From the NCBI GenBank assembly GCA_019638525.1, contig JAHBTO010000002.1, forward strand, positions 310,001 through 374,000: 64,000 nucleotides of DNA. The letters are read 5' to 3'. The notes under the pieces are model-generated. The model was not told where the DNA came from, did no database searches, and worked only from the letters and a program-made list of their open reading frames with translations. Both the position numbers and the translations under genes were made by a program. Positions 44,744-54,215 of the stretch are shown here, piece after piece. The stretch's first letter is position 1. Every line of letters begins with the position of its first letter. Source of the stretch: Ferruginibacter sp. GTDB lineage: Bacteria; Bacteroidota; Bacteroidia; Chitinophagales; Chitinophagaceae.

Positions 44744-45836
44744 TTACACTTTTGTTTCTTTTTCACTCATCAAATATGCTTTTATAAATCCATCTAACTC
44801 GCCATCCATTACCGGGCCTACATTGCCCACTTCATAATCTGTTCGATGGTCTTTTATCATTTTATAAGGATGAAAAACATAGCTTCGTATCTGGCTGCCC
44901 CACTCTATCTTTTTCTTTTTACTATTATTTGCATTTTTTAATTCGTTACGTTTTTGCAACTCAATTTCGTACAGGCGGCTCTTTAGCATCTGCATAGCTA
45001 ATTCACGATTGCCAAGCTGGCTCCTGTCTTGCTGGCAAACCACTACAATACCGGTAGGTATATGTGTAAGCTGAACTTTTGTTTCTACTTTATTTACGTT
45101 TTGCCCGCCGGCACCACCACTACGTGATGTTTCCATTTTTACATCGGCGGGGTTAATTTCAATATTAATGGTATCATCTACCAACGGGTATGCATTTACC
45201 GATGCAAAAGATGTATGCCTGCGTGCATTACTGTCAAACGGCGATATACGCACTAACCTATGAACCCCGTTTTCTGACTTTAAAAATCCATAAGCAAATG
45301 GCCCTTCAAATTCGTAGGTACAGGTTTTTATACCGGCACCATCGCCCCATTGCCAGTCAATTTCCGTTACTTTCCAGCCTTGTTTTTCGGCATACATGCG
45401 GTACATACGTGCCAGCATTTCGGCCCAATCCTGGCTTTCGGTTCCACCGGCGCCACTGTTTATCTGCACAACAACTGGCAGTTCATCTTCCGGCTCATTA
45501 AGGGTACTTTTAAACTCGGCATCTTCTACCAGTTGAGTTGCTTTGTCAAATGCTTCTTTAACTTCTTCTTCAGTTGCTTCACCGGCTTTCCAAAACTCAA
45601 AAAGTACAGCAAAATCTTCTACTGCTGTATCCACCCTGTGGTACATATCTATCCAATACTCATTTACCTTAATTTCTTTAAGGATAGAGGTTGCACGGAT
45701 ATTGTCATCCCAAAAACCCGGCGATAGCGAAAGTTGTTTATCATTTGCAGTTTTTGCTTCTCTGTTAGCAACGTCAAAGAAACCTCCCCAAAACCAATAC
45801 CCGGTCTCTTATAGATTTTAATTGTTCAATTGTCAT
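44744..45836 (-). CDS. prfB: Peptide chain release factor 2, made by programmed +1 frameshift
   Basis: Two overlapping frames give one 363-residue RF2: frame 1 runs from ATG 45836 for 20 codons ([20 protein letters not shown]) to an in-frame TGA (45776-45774); a +1 shift at CTT-T then reads GAC GTT GCT and on to 44744. The 343-residue part has the GGQ peptidyl-hydrolysis motif ([10 protein letters not shown]) and the SPF tripeptide for UGA/UAA recognition ([14 protein letters not shown]). RF2 terminates at UGA and UAA, and low RF2 raises the frameshift, so it autoregulates. Without the shift the product would end after 20 residues. Confidence 0.95.
45773..45789 (-). promoter_or_regulatory. 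prfB programmed frameshift site
   Basis: On the minus strand GGGGAGG-TTT-CTT-TGA-C gives an internal Shine-Dalgarno-like sequence three bases before the CTT slippery codon, then the UGA stop and a following C. It matches the E. coli site AGGGGG-TAT-CTT-TGA-C in order and spacing. Bacteroidetes normally use weak SD signals, so the strong SD-like string is notable. Confidence 0.92.
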
Positions 45837-46035
45837 GGCGCAAAATTAACTGATAATAAGGGAGGGAACAAGAAATAATATTATTTAAGCAACCAATAAC
45901 TTTATTGTTGCGTAAATTATTTATACCAGTGTATTTCCAATGCAGCATTTATCAAAATATTATCCTCTTAATCATCTTAAAAGTGAAGTAATTTTATACA
46001 CACTAGATAACCATTAGAAATTCTCAATTTCTTAA

Positions 46036-48480
46036 ATGCAAAATCATCACTATATATTAACTTTTATCTTAAGTGGTATATTTTCATGCTATTCAAATTT
46101 AGATACCAAAGCTCAAAATTGCCCGCCCAATATTGATTTTGAGAATGGAGATTTTACAGGGTGGGTTTGTTATACTGGTTCTGTTTCATCAATTGACGGC
46201 AATAATGTAATTGATTTTAATTACTCAGGTGGCCCCATTTTTAACAGGCATACAATGTATAATGCGCCGGGAGCAGGTTTTGATGAATATGGCGGTTTTC
46301 CAAAAAATTGCCCTAACGGTAGTGGACATTCGATAAAATTGGGCAATAACTCTGCCGGCAGGGAAGCTGAAGGTGTATCGTACGATTTTACTATTCCTGC
46401 CGGGGCAAATACTTATAACATTATTTATAATTATGCAGTTGTTTTCCAGGATCCGGGCCATGAAGTTTCAGAACAACCACGATTAGAATTGCAGGTTTTA
46501 AATGTTAGTGATGGAACAATAATTGAATGTTCATCTTTTACATTTTTTGCCAATGGCACGCCACTGCCGGGTTTTGAACTTTCGCCAAACCCCGGTGGTA
46601 ATACACCAGTATGGTATAAAAACTGGACAGCCGTTTCAATTAACCTTGATAATTTAGCTGGCAAAAAAATTCGGTTGTTTTTTAAAACGGCCGATTGCAC
46701 TTTTCGCATTCATTTTGGATATGCATATATTGATGTGAATACAGAATGTAGCGATAGGTTTGAAGGCGCTAATTTTTGTCCTGACGATGACCAGGTATCG
46801 GTAACAGCGCCTTATGGCTATCAATATTACAGGTGGTATAATAATACATTCACACAATTATTAGGTTTTCAGCAAACATTAATTTTAAGGCCGCCCCCGC
46901 CATTTGGTACTACTGTAGCAGTTATTGTAGAGCCCTATAGCGGATACGGTTGCGAAGACACCTTGTATGCCGTACTAACAGATACATTAACATACCAGGC
47001 CAATGCAGGTCCTGATAAATCATCGTGCAACAACAGCATTGCACAAATTGGTGTATTACCCAAACCGGGCTGGGTTTATAAATGGGAGCCCGAAACCGGC
47101 CTATCGAATCCCGAAACGGCAAACCCTTATGCATCGCCCGATACAACAACCACTTATATTTTAACTGTACACCATGATGGCGGTGGTTGCTTAACCACCG
47201 ATACTGTTACGGTAAGAGCTGCAAAATTGTACGATAGCATACAGGTTATTGGAAAACCAGAATGGTGTATAGGCAGCGGTGATAGCAGCATTTTAAAAGT
47301 ATTGCCCGCCGATAGTGTGCAATGGTTTAAAGATGGCATAGCAATACCCGGCGCCAATCAATTTACTTATAAAGTTTTGCAATCGGGAGATTATCATGCA
47401 CAGCTATTTAGTTCATTAGGATGTTCAATAAATACAGGTGCCAGGCAAATAAAAATAACATCGGTACCTGTACCGGGTTTTACTGTTAATAAACCAGAAC
47501 AATGCCTGGCAAATAATGAGTTTGTTTTTATTAATACAAGCACCAATGCAGTTGGCGCTATGGAATATAAATGGATATTGGGCGATGGTGTTACTGCTAC
47601 ATCAAAAAACCTTACATACAGTTATAAAATACCAGGTACTTATAAAGTTGTGCTTATTGTGAGCAGTAGCAGTTCGTGTGTAGATAGTGCAAGTATTACA
47701 GTAATTGTAAACCCAAGTGTTGCTGCTGCTTTTGATGTAAACCCTGTTTGCATAAACAAGCCAGTATTACCGGTAAATAATACTGAAGAACCTGCCAATA
47801 CCGTCATTAATTATTTATGGGATTTTGGAAATGGCCAAACATCTGTTTTAAGAAACCCTCCCCCACAGGTTTATACAACAGAAGGGAATTATATTATGAG
47901 CCTGGCTGTAAGTACTCAAAAATGCCCATACCCCTTAAGTATACAAAAAAGGTTTGTAATGGTAGATAAACCTGTTGCAGGAATAAATTACCAGGTTGCA
48001 TATGCAGTTACTAACCTGCCGTTATCATTAAATGCAAGGCCAATAGGTGATGAGGTTTTATGGCAACCTGCTACAAACCTTAATAATCCATCCAGCTACA
48101 CACCAGAGTTTATCGGAAATACTGAAACCGTTTATAAAATTGAATTAAAAACAAAATCGGGATGTGTAACAGTTGATACACAGTTGGTAAAAATTAATAA
48201 AGAAATTGTGATTTATGTTCCCAATGCATTTACGCCTAACAACGACGGGCTTAATGATTTTTTAAAACCATTTATGATTGGCATAAAAGAATTGAAATAC
48301 TTCAGGGTTTTTAACCGATGGGGGCAATTGATTTACGAAACCGCTGATGCAAAAAAAGGATGGGATGGAAAACAAAACGGCGTTCCTGCACAAACACATG
48401 CTTATGTTTGGATGATGGAAGCCCTTGGCGCCGATAATAAAATATACAGGGCAAAAGGAAATACAGTTTTGATAAGGTAA
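46036..48480 (+). CDS. Secreted PKD-domain protein with T9SS type B sorting domain
   Basis: An 814-residue secreted protein. A signal peptide (about 1-27) ends at KAQNCPPN. The N-terminal 230 residues begin NIDFENGDFTGWVCYTGSVS and resemble the beta-sandwich found before PKD repeats. PKD-like segments around 470-620 are YKWILGDGVTATSKN and YLWDFGNGQTSVLRN. The C-terminal 90 residues are the gliding-motility sorting domain: VPNAFTPNNDGLNDFLKPF, FRVFNRWGQLIYET, WDGKQNGVPAQTHAYVW. It has no PorP/SprF neighbour, unlike the adhesin at 29326. Confidence 0.92.
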   Translation: MQNHHYILTFILSGIFSCYSNLDTKAQNCPPNIDFENGDFTGWVCYTGSVSSIDGNNVIDFNYSGGPIFNRHTMYNAPGAGFDEYGGFPKNCPNGSGHSIKLGNNSAGREAEGVSYDFTIPAGANTYNIIYNYAVVFQDPGHEVSEQPRLELQVLNVSDGTIIECSSFTFFANGTPLPGFELSPNPGGNTPVWYKNWTAVSINLDNLAGKKIRLFFKTADCTFRIHFGYAYIDVNTECSDRFEGANFCPDDDQVSVTAPYGYQYYRWYNNTFTQLLGFQQTLILRPPPPFGTTVAVIVEPYSGYGCEDTLYAVLTDTLTYQANAGPDKSSCNNSIAQIGVLPKPGWVYKWEPETGLSNPETANPYASPDTTTTYILTVHHDGGGCLTTDTVTVRAAKLYDSIQVIGKPEWCIGSGDSSILKVLPADSVQWFKDGIAIPGANQFTYKVLQSGDYHAQLFSSLGCSINTGARQIKITSVPVPGFTVNKPEQCLANNEFVFINTSTNAVGAMEYKWILGDGVTATSKNLTYSYKIPGTYKVVLIVSSSSSCVDSASITVIVNPSVAAAFDVNPVCINKPVLPVNNTEEPANTVINYLWDFGNGQTSVLRNPPPQVYTTEGNYIMSLAVSTQKCPYPLSIQKRFVMVDKPVAGINYQVAYAVTNLPLSLNARPIGDEVLWQPATNLNNPSSYTPEFIGNTETVYKIELKTKSGCVTVDTQLVKINKEIVIYVPNAFTPNNDGLNDFLKPFMIGIKELKYFRVFNRWGQLIYETADAKKGWDGKQNGVPAQTHAYVWMMEALGADNKIYRAKGNTVLIR

Positions 48481-48537
48481 AAATTTATTGCAAAGCTTTT
48501 TTCTACCAAAGTGCACTTTACCAGAACCAACAATTAA

Positions 48538-49149
48538 ATGCAACAAACTGCAAACAGGTATTTTATCATCAACAAACCTTACAACATGGTTAGCCAGTTT
48601 AAAAGTACACATGATGTGCAACTGCTGGGCAATCTCAATTTTAATTTTCCGCAAGGCACACATGCAGTAGGCAGGCTTGATAATGATTCAGAAGGGTTGT
48701 TGATTTTAACTACCAATAAAAAACTTACCCGGCTTTTATTTTTAAGTGAAGTACCACATGCAAGAACGTACCTTGTACAAATTAACAATACCCTTTCGGA
48801 TAAAAACTTTGATAAATTACGCAATGGTGTGGATATAAAAATTAAAAAAGGCGTTTATTACAAAACCAAACCCACCGATGTGCAGGTAATTAATCGTCCA
48901 CAAGATTTATGTTGGTTAGGAAACAGGGTTACTGCATACCAGCCATTTACCTGGCTGCTGATTACCCTTACCGAAGGCAAATATCACCAGGTACGAAAAA
49001 TGATAAACGCTGTGAAGCATAGATGTAAAAGGCTTATTCGTATTTCAATTGAAGATCTTACATTGGGCATGATGGAGCCGGGCTGTGTAAAAGAAATAAG
49101 TGAAGATGAATTATTCACAAAATTAAAAATTGGGGCAAGCAATAAATAA
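48538..49149 (+). CDS. Pseudouridine synthase of the RsuA/RluE type
   Basis: A 203-residue RsuA-family enzyme without the N-terminal S4 domain, as in RluE. The catalytic Asp is in VGRLDNDSEGLLILT; EGKYHQVRKMINAVKHR is the conserved R-K/M motif near the end. The length and the opening RYFIINKPYNMVSQF fit RluE, which modifies U2457 in 23S rRNA of E. coli; whether the target is the same here is inferred. It is 57 bp after the T9SS cargo on the same strand. Confidence 0.9.
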   Translation: MQQTANRYFIINKPYNMVSQFKSTHDVQLLGNLNFNFPQGTHAVGRLDNDSEGLLILTTNKKLTRLLFLSEVPHARTYLVQINNTLSDKNFDKLRNGVDIKIKKGVYYKTKPTDVQVINRPQDLCWLGNRVTAYQPFTWLLITLTEGKYHQVRKMINAVKHRCKRLIRISIEDLTLGMMEPGCVKEISEDELFTKLKIGASNK

Positions 49150-49253
49150 ACCAGTTAGAACTCATCTAAATTTTATAAACAAATTATTTTTTTATGGGGA
49201 TAATTTTTACAGCATGTTAACTAATTTCCATTTTCCTATTACAGCTAAATCCT

Positions 49254-49261
49254 TATGTTTG
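49254..49261 (+). promoter_or_regulatory. Candidate -7 element
   Basis: TATGTTTG is an exact match to TAnnTTTG, 17 bases before the ATG at 49278. No TTTG was found at the normal upstream distance. Confidence 0.35.
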
Positions 49262-49277
49262 CTTAAAACACACCCTA

Positions 49278-49550
49278 ATGGAATTGAAGTTTGTAAAAAA
49301 TATACAATTTACAAGGCTCATGAAAATTGATGGCCGTTTAAAAGAGTTTAATTTTAGAAAACCCAATGGCCGTGAAGATGGCTTATTTACTGTAGATGTA
49401 ATAGATAGTTTTGGTAAACGCATCATTTTTAATATGGAAAAAACTAATAGCCACTGGAAAATTATTTCTGAAGAGATTCCCGGATGGTTGCTTGAAAGTG
49501 AAGATGCATTTAGTGAAATAATAGAAGAAGAATTTAAATCGATAGCATAA
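49278..49550 (+). CDS. Small conserved-looking hypothetical protein (90 aa)
   Basis: A 90-residue acidic soluble protein. KIDGRLKEFNFRKPNGREDGLFTVDVIDSFGKRIIFNMEKTN and the following HWKIISEEIPGWLLESEDAFSEIIEEEF suggest a small beta-sheet with a C-terminal helix. I do not recognise the family. The ATG at 49278 is used; an internal ATG at 49320 would shorten it by 14 residues. A strong terminator follows. Confidence 0.7.
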   Translation: MELKFVKNIQFTRLMKIDGRLKEFNFRKPNGREDGLFTVDVIDSFGKRIIFNMEKTNSHWKIISEEIPGWLLESEDAFSEIIEEEFKSIA

Positions 49551-49562
49551 TTGAATTAAAAC

Positions 49563-49598
49563 AAAAAAGCTTCAGCCGTTATTAGCTGAAGCTTTTTT
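49563..49598. terminator. Bidirectional terminator between convergent genes
   Basis: AAAAAAGCTTCAGC (49563-49576) and GCTGAAGCTTTTTT (49585-49598) form a perfect 14-bp stem around CGTTATTA. A at one end and T at the other serve both the small plus-strand gene and the YceI gene, whose stops lie 12 and 14 bases away. Confidence 0.92.
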
Positions 49599-49612
49599 TA
49601 TTGTATTAATTT

Positions 49613-50155
49613 TTAAAAAACAGCAGTTACATTTATTACAGGTTCTTTTGAAACCTTGCCTGCAGCCACTGCTCCTCCGTTGATGCTATAATCGGACAGT
49701 TTAATATTAAACTTGCTACTGGCATTTATAGCAGCGCCTTTTACAGTAATAACAGCTCTTGATTCAACAGGTTGTTTTACCCCATGCATGGTTAAATAAC
49801 CAGCAACTTCCACATTATAAGTTCCGTCTTTTGTAAAATTTACTTTAGCAAGGTTGATGATGCTGCCGGTAAATGAAGCGGTAGGATATTGTTCACTGTC
49901 CATCCAACCTTTTCCGTTAAAGTGTTCCTGCATTTTTGGGTTTTCAAAATTAAAGCCCTTTACACTTGCTTCAAAAGCCAATTTACCTGTTTTTGTATCA
50001 AGCGATGCAATCACTGTTTTGTTTTCGGCTTTAGGCAAAGCATCAAGGCTGGTTGTAGCATCAAAACCAATGATAGCCGAGGTGGTGGTTTTCTTTTGTG
50101 CAAACACATAGCCTGAAGCCACAAGTAATGCTACAAAGAGTACTGTTTTTTTCAT
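49613..50155 (-). CDS. YceI family exported protein
   Basis: A 180-residue exported protein (signal peptide cut near VFAQ, residue 20) with the YceI lipocalin-like beta-barrel: ATTSLDALPKAENKTVIAS, AFEASVKGFNFENPKMQEHF, YPTASFTGSI, GYLTMHGVKQPVESRAV, KFNIKLSDYSI. YceI members bind polyisoprenoid or amphipathic molecules. It is paired 30 bp downstream of the OB-fold gene. Confidence 0.92.
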   Translation of the reverse strand: MKKTVLFVALLVASGYVFAQKKTTTSAIIGFDATTSLDALPKAENKTVIASLDTKTGKLAFEASVKGFNFENPKMQEHFNGKGWMDSEQYPTASFTGSIINLAKVNFTKDGTYNVEVAGYLTMHGVKQPVESRAVITVKGAAINASSKFNIKLSDYSINGGAVAAGKVSKEPVINVTAVF

Positions 50156-50185
50156 TTTGTTAAAAGTTGTTTTAAAAGTTAAAGG

Positions 50186-50644
50186 TTATTTATTTATTGC
50201 ACAGCGGTTGAATGTTACATAGTTTGTTTCAAGGATAGAACTGAAAGCGCCATTGCTGCAAACACCCTTGATGGAAACCTTATCACCCACTTTTAATGTT
50301 TTGGCATCGGGTAAATGCTGTTGCTGAAAAGCAAAAATGATATAAGCTCCATTAGTTGTATCGCTCATCTTTATATTGGCGGTAGTATCAGCCATTTCTA
50401 TTTCTGCAATTGTACCATTTACAGCAATCATCTTATCTGCATATTTCTTATTGGCCAGGTTCATATCGTTTTCAAATTCTTTTAAAAACGATACAGCCTC
50501 TACAGTAAATTGTGCTTTTACAGTAGCTGTATCATCATGCTTTAATGTAAACAGGTACCAAACAATGGCAGCACCTACCAGCAATATAATCAACAATGTA
50601 AATAGCCATTTTTTTACAACCGGTATCTTATTTAAGGCTGTCAT
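50186..50644 (-). CDS. Membrane-anchored OB-fold (tRNA_anti-like) protein
   Basis: A 152-residue protein with an N-terminal transmembrane anchor (WLFTLLIILLVGAAIVWYLF). Start at the ATG at 50644; an extension of 11 residues to 50677 is less likely. The outer part is an OB-fold of the tRNA_anti-like type: KYADKMIAVNGTIAEIEMADTTANIKM and VGDKVSIKGVCSNGAFSSI. Such proteins are common in Bacteroidetes near YceI or other small envelope proteins; the ligand is unknown. It is cotranscribed with YceI. Confidence 0.8.
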   Translation of the reverse strand: MTALNKIPVVKKWLFTLLIILLVGAAIVWYLFTLKHDDTATVKAQFTVEAVSFLKEFENDMNLANKKYADKMIAVNGTIAEIEMADTTANIKMSDTTNGAYIIFAFQQQHLPDAKTLKVGDKVSIKGVCSNGAFSSILETNYVTFNRCAINK

Positions 50645-50809
50645 CAATCTTATTTTTTTTGATGAGCGAAGATACAATGTTTAACCATTGAAATATTTTA
50701 TTTTATATAAAAACAGTTAATAAAAACCTAAAATAATTGGTGATCAAACAGCCTCGTTTTTAGTTGCCATTTACTGCTTATTATAATACCATTATCTTTA
50801 CCATAGTTA

Positions 50810-51769
50810 ATGGTATTTAAACCACACACACATATTGCAAATGTGAAAAAGCATTACAAAAAGTTTTGGCTGATTGTCGGCTTATTTTTAATTACCTGTT
50901 CATGTGTTGGTAACCACTCTTTGTATGCTCCTTTTAATTTAAAAGTTCATAAATCTACAGCAAAAGAGGCCTTAGAGTATATTAACCACTTTGATTTTTC
51001 GGGCAGTAACACTTTTTGGCCCAATGTAAATCAGCATCTTTTTTTAAAGAATATAAAGAAAAATGTAACACACCCTATCTCAATGTATCCCGGCGAAGGC
51101 ACTTATTTTTGTGCTTATTCGGCACTATCATACCTGCTTTTGCAGGAAGATCCATTAGGTTATGCAAAATTCATAACCAGCCTGTATAAAGATGGTAAAG
51201 CTACATTCAGGGATGTATTGTATGAACCATCAGGTGCAATTAAAAGAGAAGCAGGTTTGTTGAAGTATAGAGGTATTATGGATATACAACCTGCCGATCA
51301 AATGTGGTTTCTAACACTTGCCGACCATTTCAAAGGCTATCTTAATATTTTTAACAGGAAATATGACCTGGGCGATGAAAGTACATTTTGGGCATCGGTT
51401 AACTATGCCAAGTTTAACAGGATGGGCAAAAAACTACTTGATTATAAAATTGAATCAAAAGGAAGTGATTTTTTAAGGCCACGGATAAAAAACCTATATG
51501 GATATATTACCGAAAAATTGAAGAATGGCAAAGTAGTGCTGTATATCAACAACAGGATTGTGCATAAGAAAAATCATGTAAAAATAAAACTGGCAGTGCC
51601 TACACACTTTATTGTGATAGAAAAGATAAGCAAGGTAAACGATGTAATAACACTTGTTTATTGGGACAATGGCGGCCGTACCCTGATACAATTATCGCCG
51701 GCATTTTTAAAAAGGATAGTTTATGGTATAACAAGTTTTGTAAACCAGCAGGATTATGAAAACAAATAA
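50810..51769 (+). CDS. Lipoprotein with papain-like Cys-His-Asp arrangement, unknown family
   Basis: A 319-residue lipoprotein candidate (hydrophobic LIVGLFLITCSC, Cys30 or Cys32). A Cys at the start of a helix, GEGTYFCAYSALSYLL (C101), a later THFIVIEKI (H266) and YWDNGGR (D286-N287) lie in the order and spacing typical of papain-like cysteine peptidases or transglutaminases. I do not know an established family for it. The triad is inferred from the pattern alone. Its stop overlaps the next lipoprotein gene by 14 bases, so the pair is translationally coupled. Confidence 0.6.
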   Translation: MVFKPHTHIANVKKHYKKFWLIVGLFLITCSCVGNHSLYAPFNLKVHKSTAKEALEYINHFDFSGSNTFWPNVNQHLFLKNIKKNVTHPISMYPGEGTYFCAYSALSYLLLQEDPLGYAKFITSLYKDGKATFRDVLYEPSGAIKREAGLLKYRGIMDIQPADQMWFLTLADHFKGYLNIFNRKYDLGDESTFWASVNYAKFNRMGKKLLDYKIESKGSDFLRPRIKNLYGYITEKLKNGKVVLYINNRIVHKKNHVKIKLAVPTHFIVIEKISKVNDVITLVYWDNGGRTLIQLSPAFLKRIVYGITSFVNQQDYENK

Positions 51770-52361
51770 AAACATTTTGCTACCAGTTTTGTTCATTGCA
51801 GTGATGCTGTATTCATGTTCGCCAAAAAATATTTCTACAAAATATTATTATCAAAATGAAAAGGTGTTGGATAGTATTGAAGAATCGTATAAGGAAATAA
51901 ACAGTTCCACTCCTTTTGATGTTGGTTTTACAAGCAAGGATTTTAAAATTGTTTCGTTAGGCATATTAACCGACAGTTTAAAATACATTTACGAATTTAA
52001 AGTTGGCGAAGACAGGCTTGCCGATACACTTAAAAAATTTGGGTTGCCGGTAAAACCGGTTATTGAACTGGTAATGCAGATGCAATCTATACGCTGCACA
52101 TGGATAAGCAGCTATGATTATTATACTGATGAAAAAAAACAGGAACTCATCTTTATGTCTATAAAGCCCGTAGCCTTAAACGCACCCTTATCCTACAAAA
52201 AATATTATATACTCACTTATTTTCAGCAGCCACAATATTTTGATAACAATGGTTTATTGCTGGAAAGGCGAAAACTAAAACGGCTGCGTAAGATAAACGG
52301 CGAAATTTTTAAACGCATCAACGACAAAGTCTGTTATACAGTTTCAACTACATACCGATAA
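51756..52361 (+). CDS. Lipoprotein partner of unknown family
   Basis: A 201-residue lipoprotein (LYSC, Cys21). Beyond that I see a compact alpha/beta sequence, with DSLKYIYEFKVGEDRLADTLKKFG and a basic C-terminal RRKLKRLRKINGEIFKRIND. It is not a family I know. It begins inside the final codons of the preceding lipoprotein, so it is probably a partner, inhibitor or substrate, but this is inference from coupling. Confidence 0.65.
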   Translation: MKTNKNILLPVLFIAVMLYSCSPKNISTKYYYQNEKVLDSIEESYKEINSSTPFDVGFTSKDFKIVSLGILTDSLKYIYEFKVGEDRLADTLKKFGLPVKPVIELVMQMQSIRCTWISSYDYYTDEKKQELIFMSIKPVALNAPLSYKKYYILTYFQQPQYFDNNGLLLERRKLKRLRKINGEIFKRINDKVCYTVSTTYR

Positions 52362-52458
52362 GTACCCATTGCCTGCCAATATCTTTATTTGCTTAGTATA
52401 ATTGATATAAAAAACATTTTTGTGCTTATTTCATTTAATGAAAAGATAACAAGTATGT

Positions 52459-53085
52459 TTATACAAATTTTGTGAACAGCAATTTTAATGCAAAAACAAT
52501 TATCAAGGCACTCATGCCAATTCTCAGCCAACGCTGGTATCTTATATTAGTAAAATACTGGGGGGAAGCAAATCCTGCAAAATAAATAATGGTAACGTTT
52601 GTAAAAAAGCTAAATACCATTTGCAAACCGCCTAACAATAAATTTTGTGTCAATAAATGTCCTCTTAAAGGATGAATAAACTGTGGTATCAATGAAAAAT
52701 ATAAAACCATTGAACCGGGATTAACCAAATTATATATAAAGCCCCTGGTATAAAAATGTATTAATGGCAGTTGTGTTTTTGCTTCTTCTTCAAGAGCAAG
52801 GTTTATAGTTCTTAAATTTTTAAATGCCAGGTAAAAAAGATAAGCGATACCACAATAACGCAATATATCAAGTGAATGAGGCATGGCCATCAGTATTGCT
52901 GTAAGGCCAAAAACAACAGCAGATATATGAATCACAAATGCACTGGCGATACCTGCAGCTGTTGCCCAGCCTGCTTTACGGCCATGCTCAAAAGTATAGG
53001 TAAGGTACAATACCATATTAGGGCCCGGTACAATGGCAAATACAATTACAAACGTAATATATGCCAGCAGTTCGTTTATCGGCAT
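52459..53085 (-). CDS. LysE family transporter
   Basis: A 208-residue inner-membrane protein with six hydrophobic segments. The LysE/RhtB signatures are PGPNMVLYLTY near residue 21 and NPGSMVLYFSLIPQFI around 121-136. Members export amino acids or homoserine lactones. No substrate is visible. It follows the Smr gene by 50 bp on the same strand. Confidence 0.9.
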   Translation of the reverse strand: MPINELLAYITFVIVFAIVPGPNMVLYLTYTFEHGRKAGWATAAGIASAFVIHISAVVFGLTAILMAMPHSLDILRYCGIAYLFYLAFKNLRTINLALEEEAKTQLPLIHFYTRGFIYNLVNPGSMVLYFSLIPQFIHPLRGHLLTQNLLLGGLQMVFSFFTNVTIIYFAGFASPQYFTNIRYQRWLRIGMSALIIVFALKLLFTKFV

Positions 53086-53135
53086 CTTGCAATTTTATTA
53101 CACTTATTTGGTGGTAACAGGAAATATTAAAGCCT

Positions 53136-54149
53136 TCAATAACCAAAATAAATTTCGGTAGCACCATCACCATACAAATGGCTGTCCCCTTTCACAATAG
53201 ATTTCACTTCTTTTTTCTGTTTAAGAATTTCATGTATCTCATCCCTTAATTTACCAACACCCACACCATGTATCACTGTTAATGAAGGCAGGTTATGCGC
53301 TACAGCCAGTTCGTAATATTTTTCAAATGCCGCTAACTGTATGGTGAGTATTTCAAAACTGCCCAGGTGTTCCCAATCATCGGTAAGTTTTTCTATATGC
53401 AAATCAACAACCGACCTTGCCGGCTGCAGGTTGTGCCTGATTTTTGTAGCATCATAAATTCTAAAACCTGCATTGCCAAGCCTGCTCACATCCACTTTTT
53501 CTTCTTCCGTCTTGTCAGGATATTCATCTAAAAGCAAGTACGAAAAGCCCGGTTCGTTCTTTTGTTGTATCTCTTCAATCTTTTTAAAAAGCTGTTTGGC
53601 TTTTAGTTTTAAAGATGTTTCAAAATATGGCGCTTTGTTTTTAACCGGTTCTTTAAGCGAAAACTCAAATTCAAACCTTGGGCTATCGCTCAGGTCTTCA
53701 AATTTCACATCGTGCAGGTAAAAATCACTGAGGGGCTCTATGCAATTCTTTAATTCAAAATCACTGGCGCCTGCAATAAAAAGATTATAATTAAAATTAT
53801 AAGCTATAGTATCCTGGTTTACCAGGTACAGTTTCAGTTTCTCAACAATTTCATCATCAAAAATATCTTTGCTAAAAACTGGCATAAAGGTTAATATTAT
53901 TCCTTTGCCATCTTTTTGTTTTGGCCCTGCTTTTTCTTTTTGCACCTGGTCGATAAACACTTTTGCTTTTTTCTCTTTTCGTTTTTGCGAAAACATTTTA
54001 AAATACGGAAAATCTACCTGGTCGGTATAAGCAGGAAATTTCACTCCCTTCACTTCAATCAGCACCATGTTCTCATTCATAATCTCCAACACTGTGCCTT
54101 CTTCTTCGGTAAGTAAAACAATAATCTTATCGCCGGGCTGGTATTTCAT
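53136..54149 (-). CDS. DUF2027 and Smr domain protein (MutS2-like)
   Basis: A 337-residue protein. ATG 54149 is chosen because the alternative GTG (54173) lies inside the terminator stem at 54163-54199. The N-terminal KYQPGDKIIVLLTEEEGTV segment is a Tudor-like/KOW fold, the middle is the DUF2027 domain, and the C-terminal 80 residues are Smr: VDLHIEKLTDDWEHL, VIHGVGVGKLRDEIHEIL. Smr domains can nick DNA or RNA; a role in DNA recombination or ribosome rescue is suggested but not known for DUF2027 proteins. Confidence 0.9.
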   Translation of the reverse strand: MKYQPGDKIIVLLTEEEGTVLEIMNENMVLIEVKGVKFPAYTDQVDFPYFKMFSQKRKEKKAKVFIDQVQKEKAGPKQKDGKGIILTFMPVFSKDIFDDEIVEKLKLYLVNQDTIAYNFNYNLFIAGASDFELKNCIEPLSDFYLHDVKFEDLSDSPRFEFEFSLKEPVKNKAPYFETSLKLKAKQLFKKIEEIQQKNEPGFSYLLLDEYPDKTEEEKVDVSRLGNAGFRIYDATKIRHNLQPARSVVDLHIEKLTDDWEHLGSFEILTIQLAAFEKYYELAVAHNLPSLTVIHGVGVGKLRDEIHEILKQKKEVKSIVKGDSHLYGDGATEIYFGY

Positions 54150-54162
54150 TTTGTGTAAATTA

Positions 54163-54199
54163 AAAAACGGCACAAAGTTAATTCACTTGTGCCGTTTTT
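54163..54199 (-). terminator. Intrinsic terminator of the APC permease gene
   Basis: AAAAACGGCACAA (54163-54175) and TTGTGCCGTTTTT (54187-54199) form a perfect 13-bp stem around an 11-base loop, with A/T tracts on both outer sides. It lies 16 bases after the permease stop at 54216 and 13 bases before the Smr ATG. Confidence 0.9.
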
Positions 54200-54215
54200 A
54201 TTTACAAGATTATTT

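Noticed and set aside
54150..54173. GTG start of the Smr gene
   Set aside because: It lies in the terminator stem of the permease gene; ATG 54149 begins the conserved KYQPGD segment.
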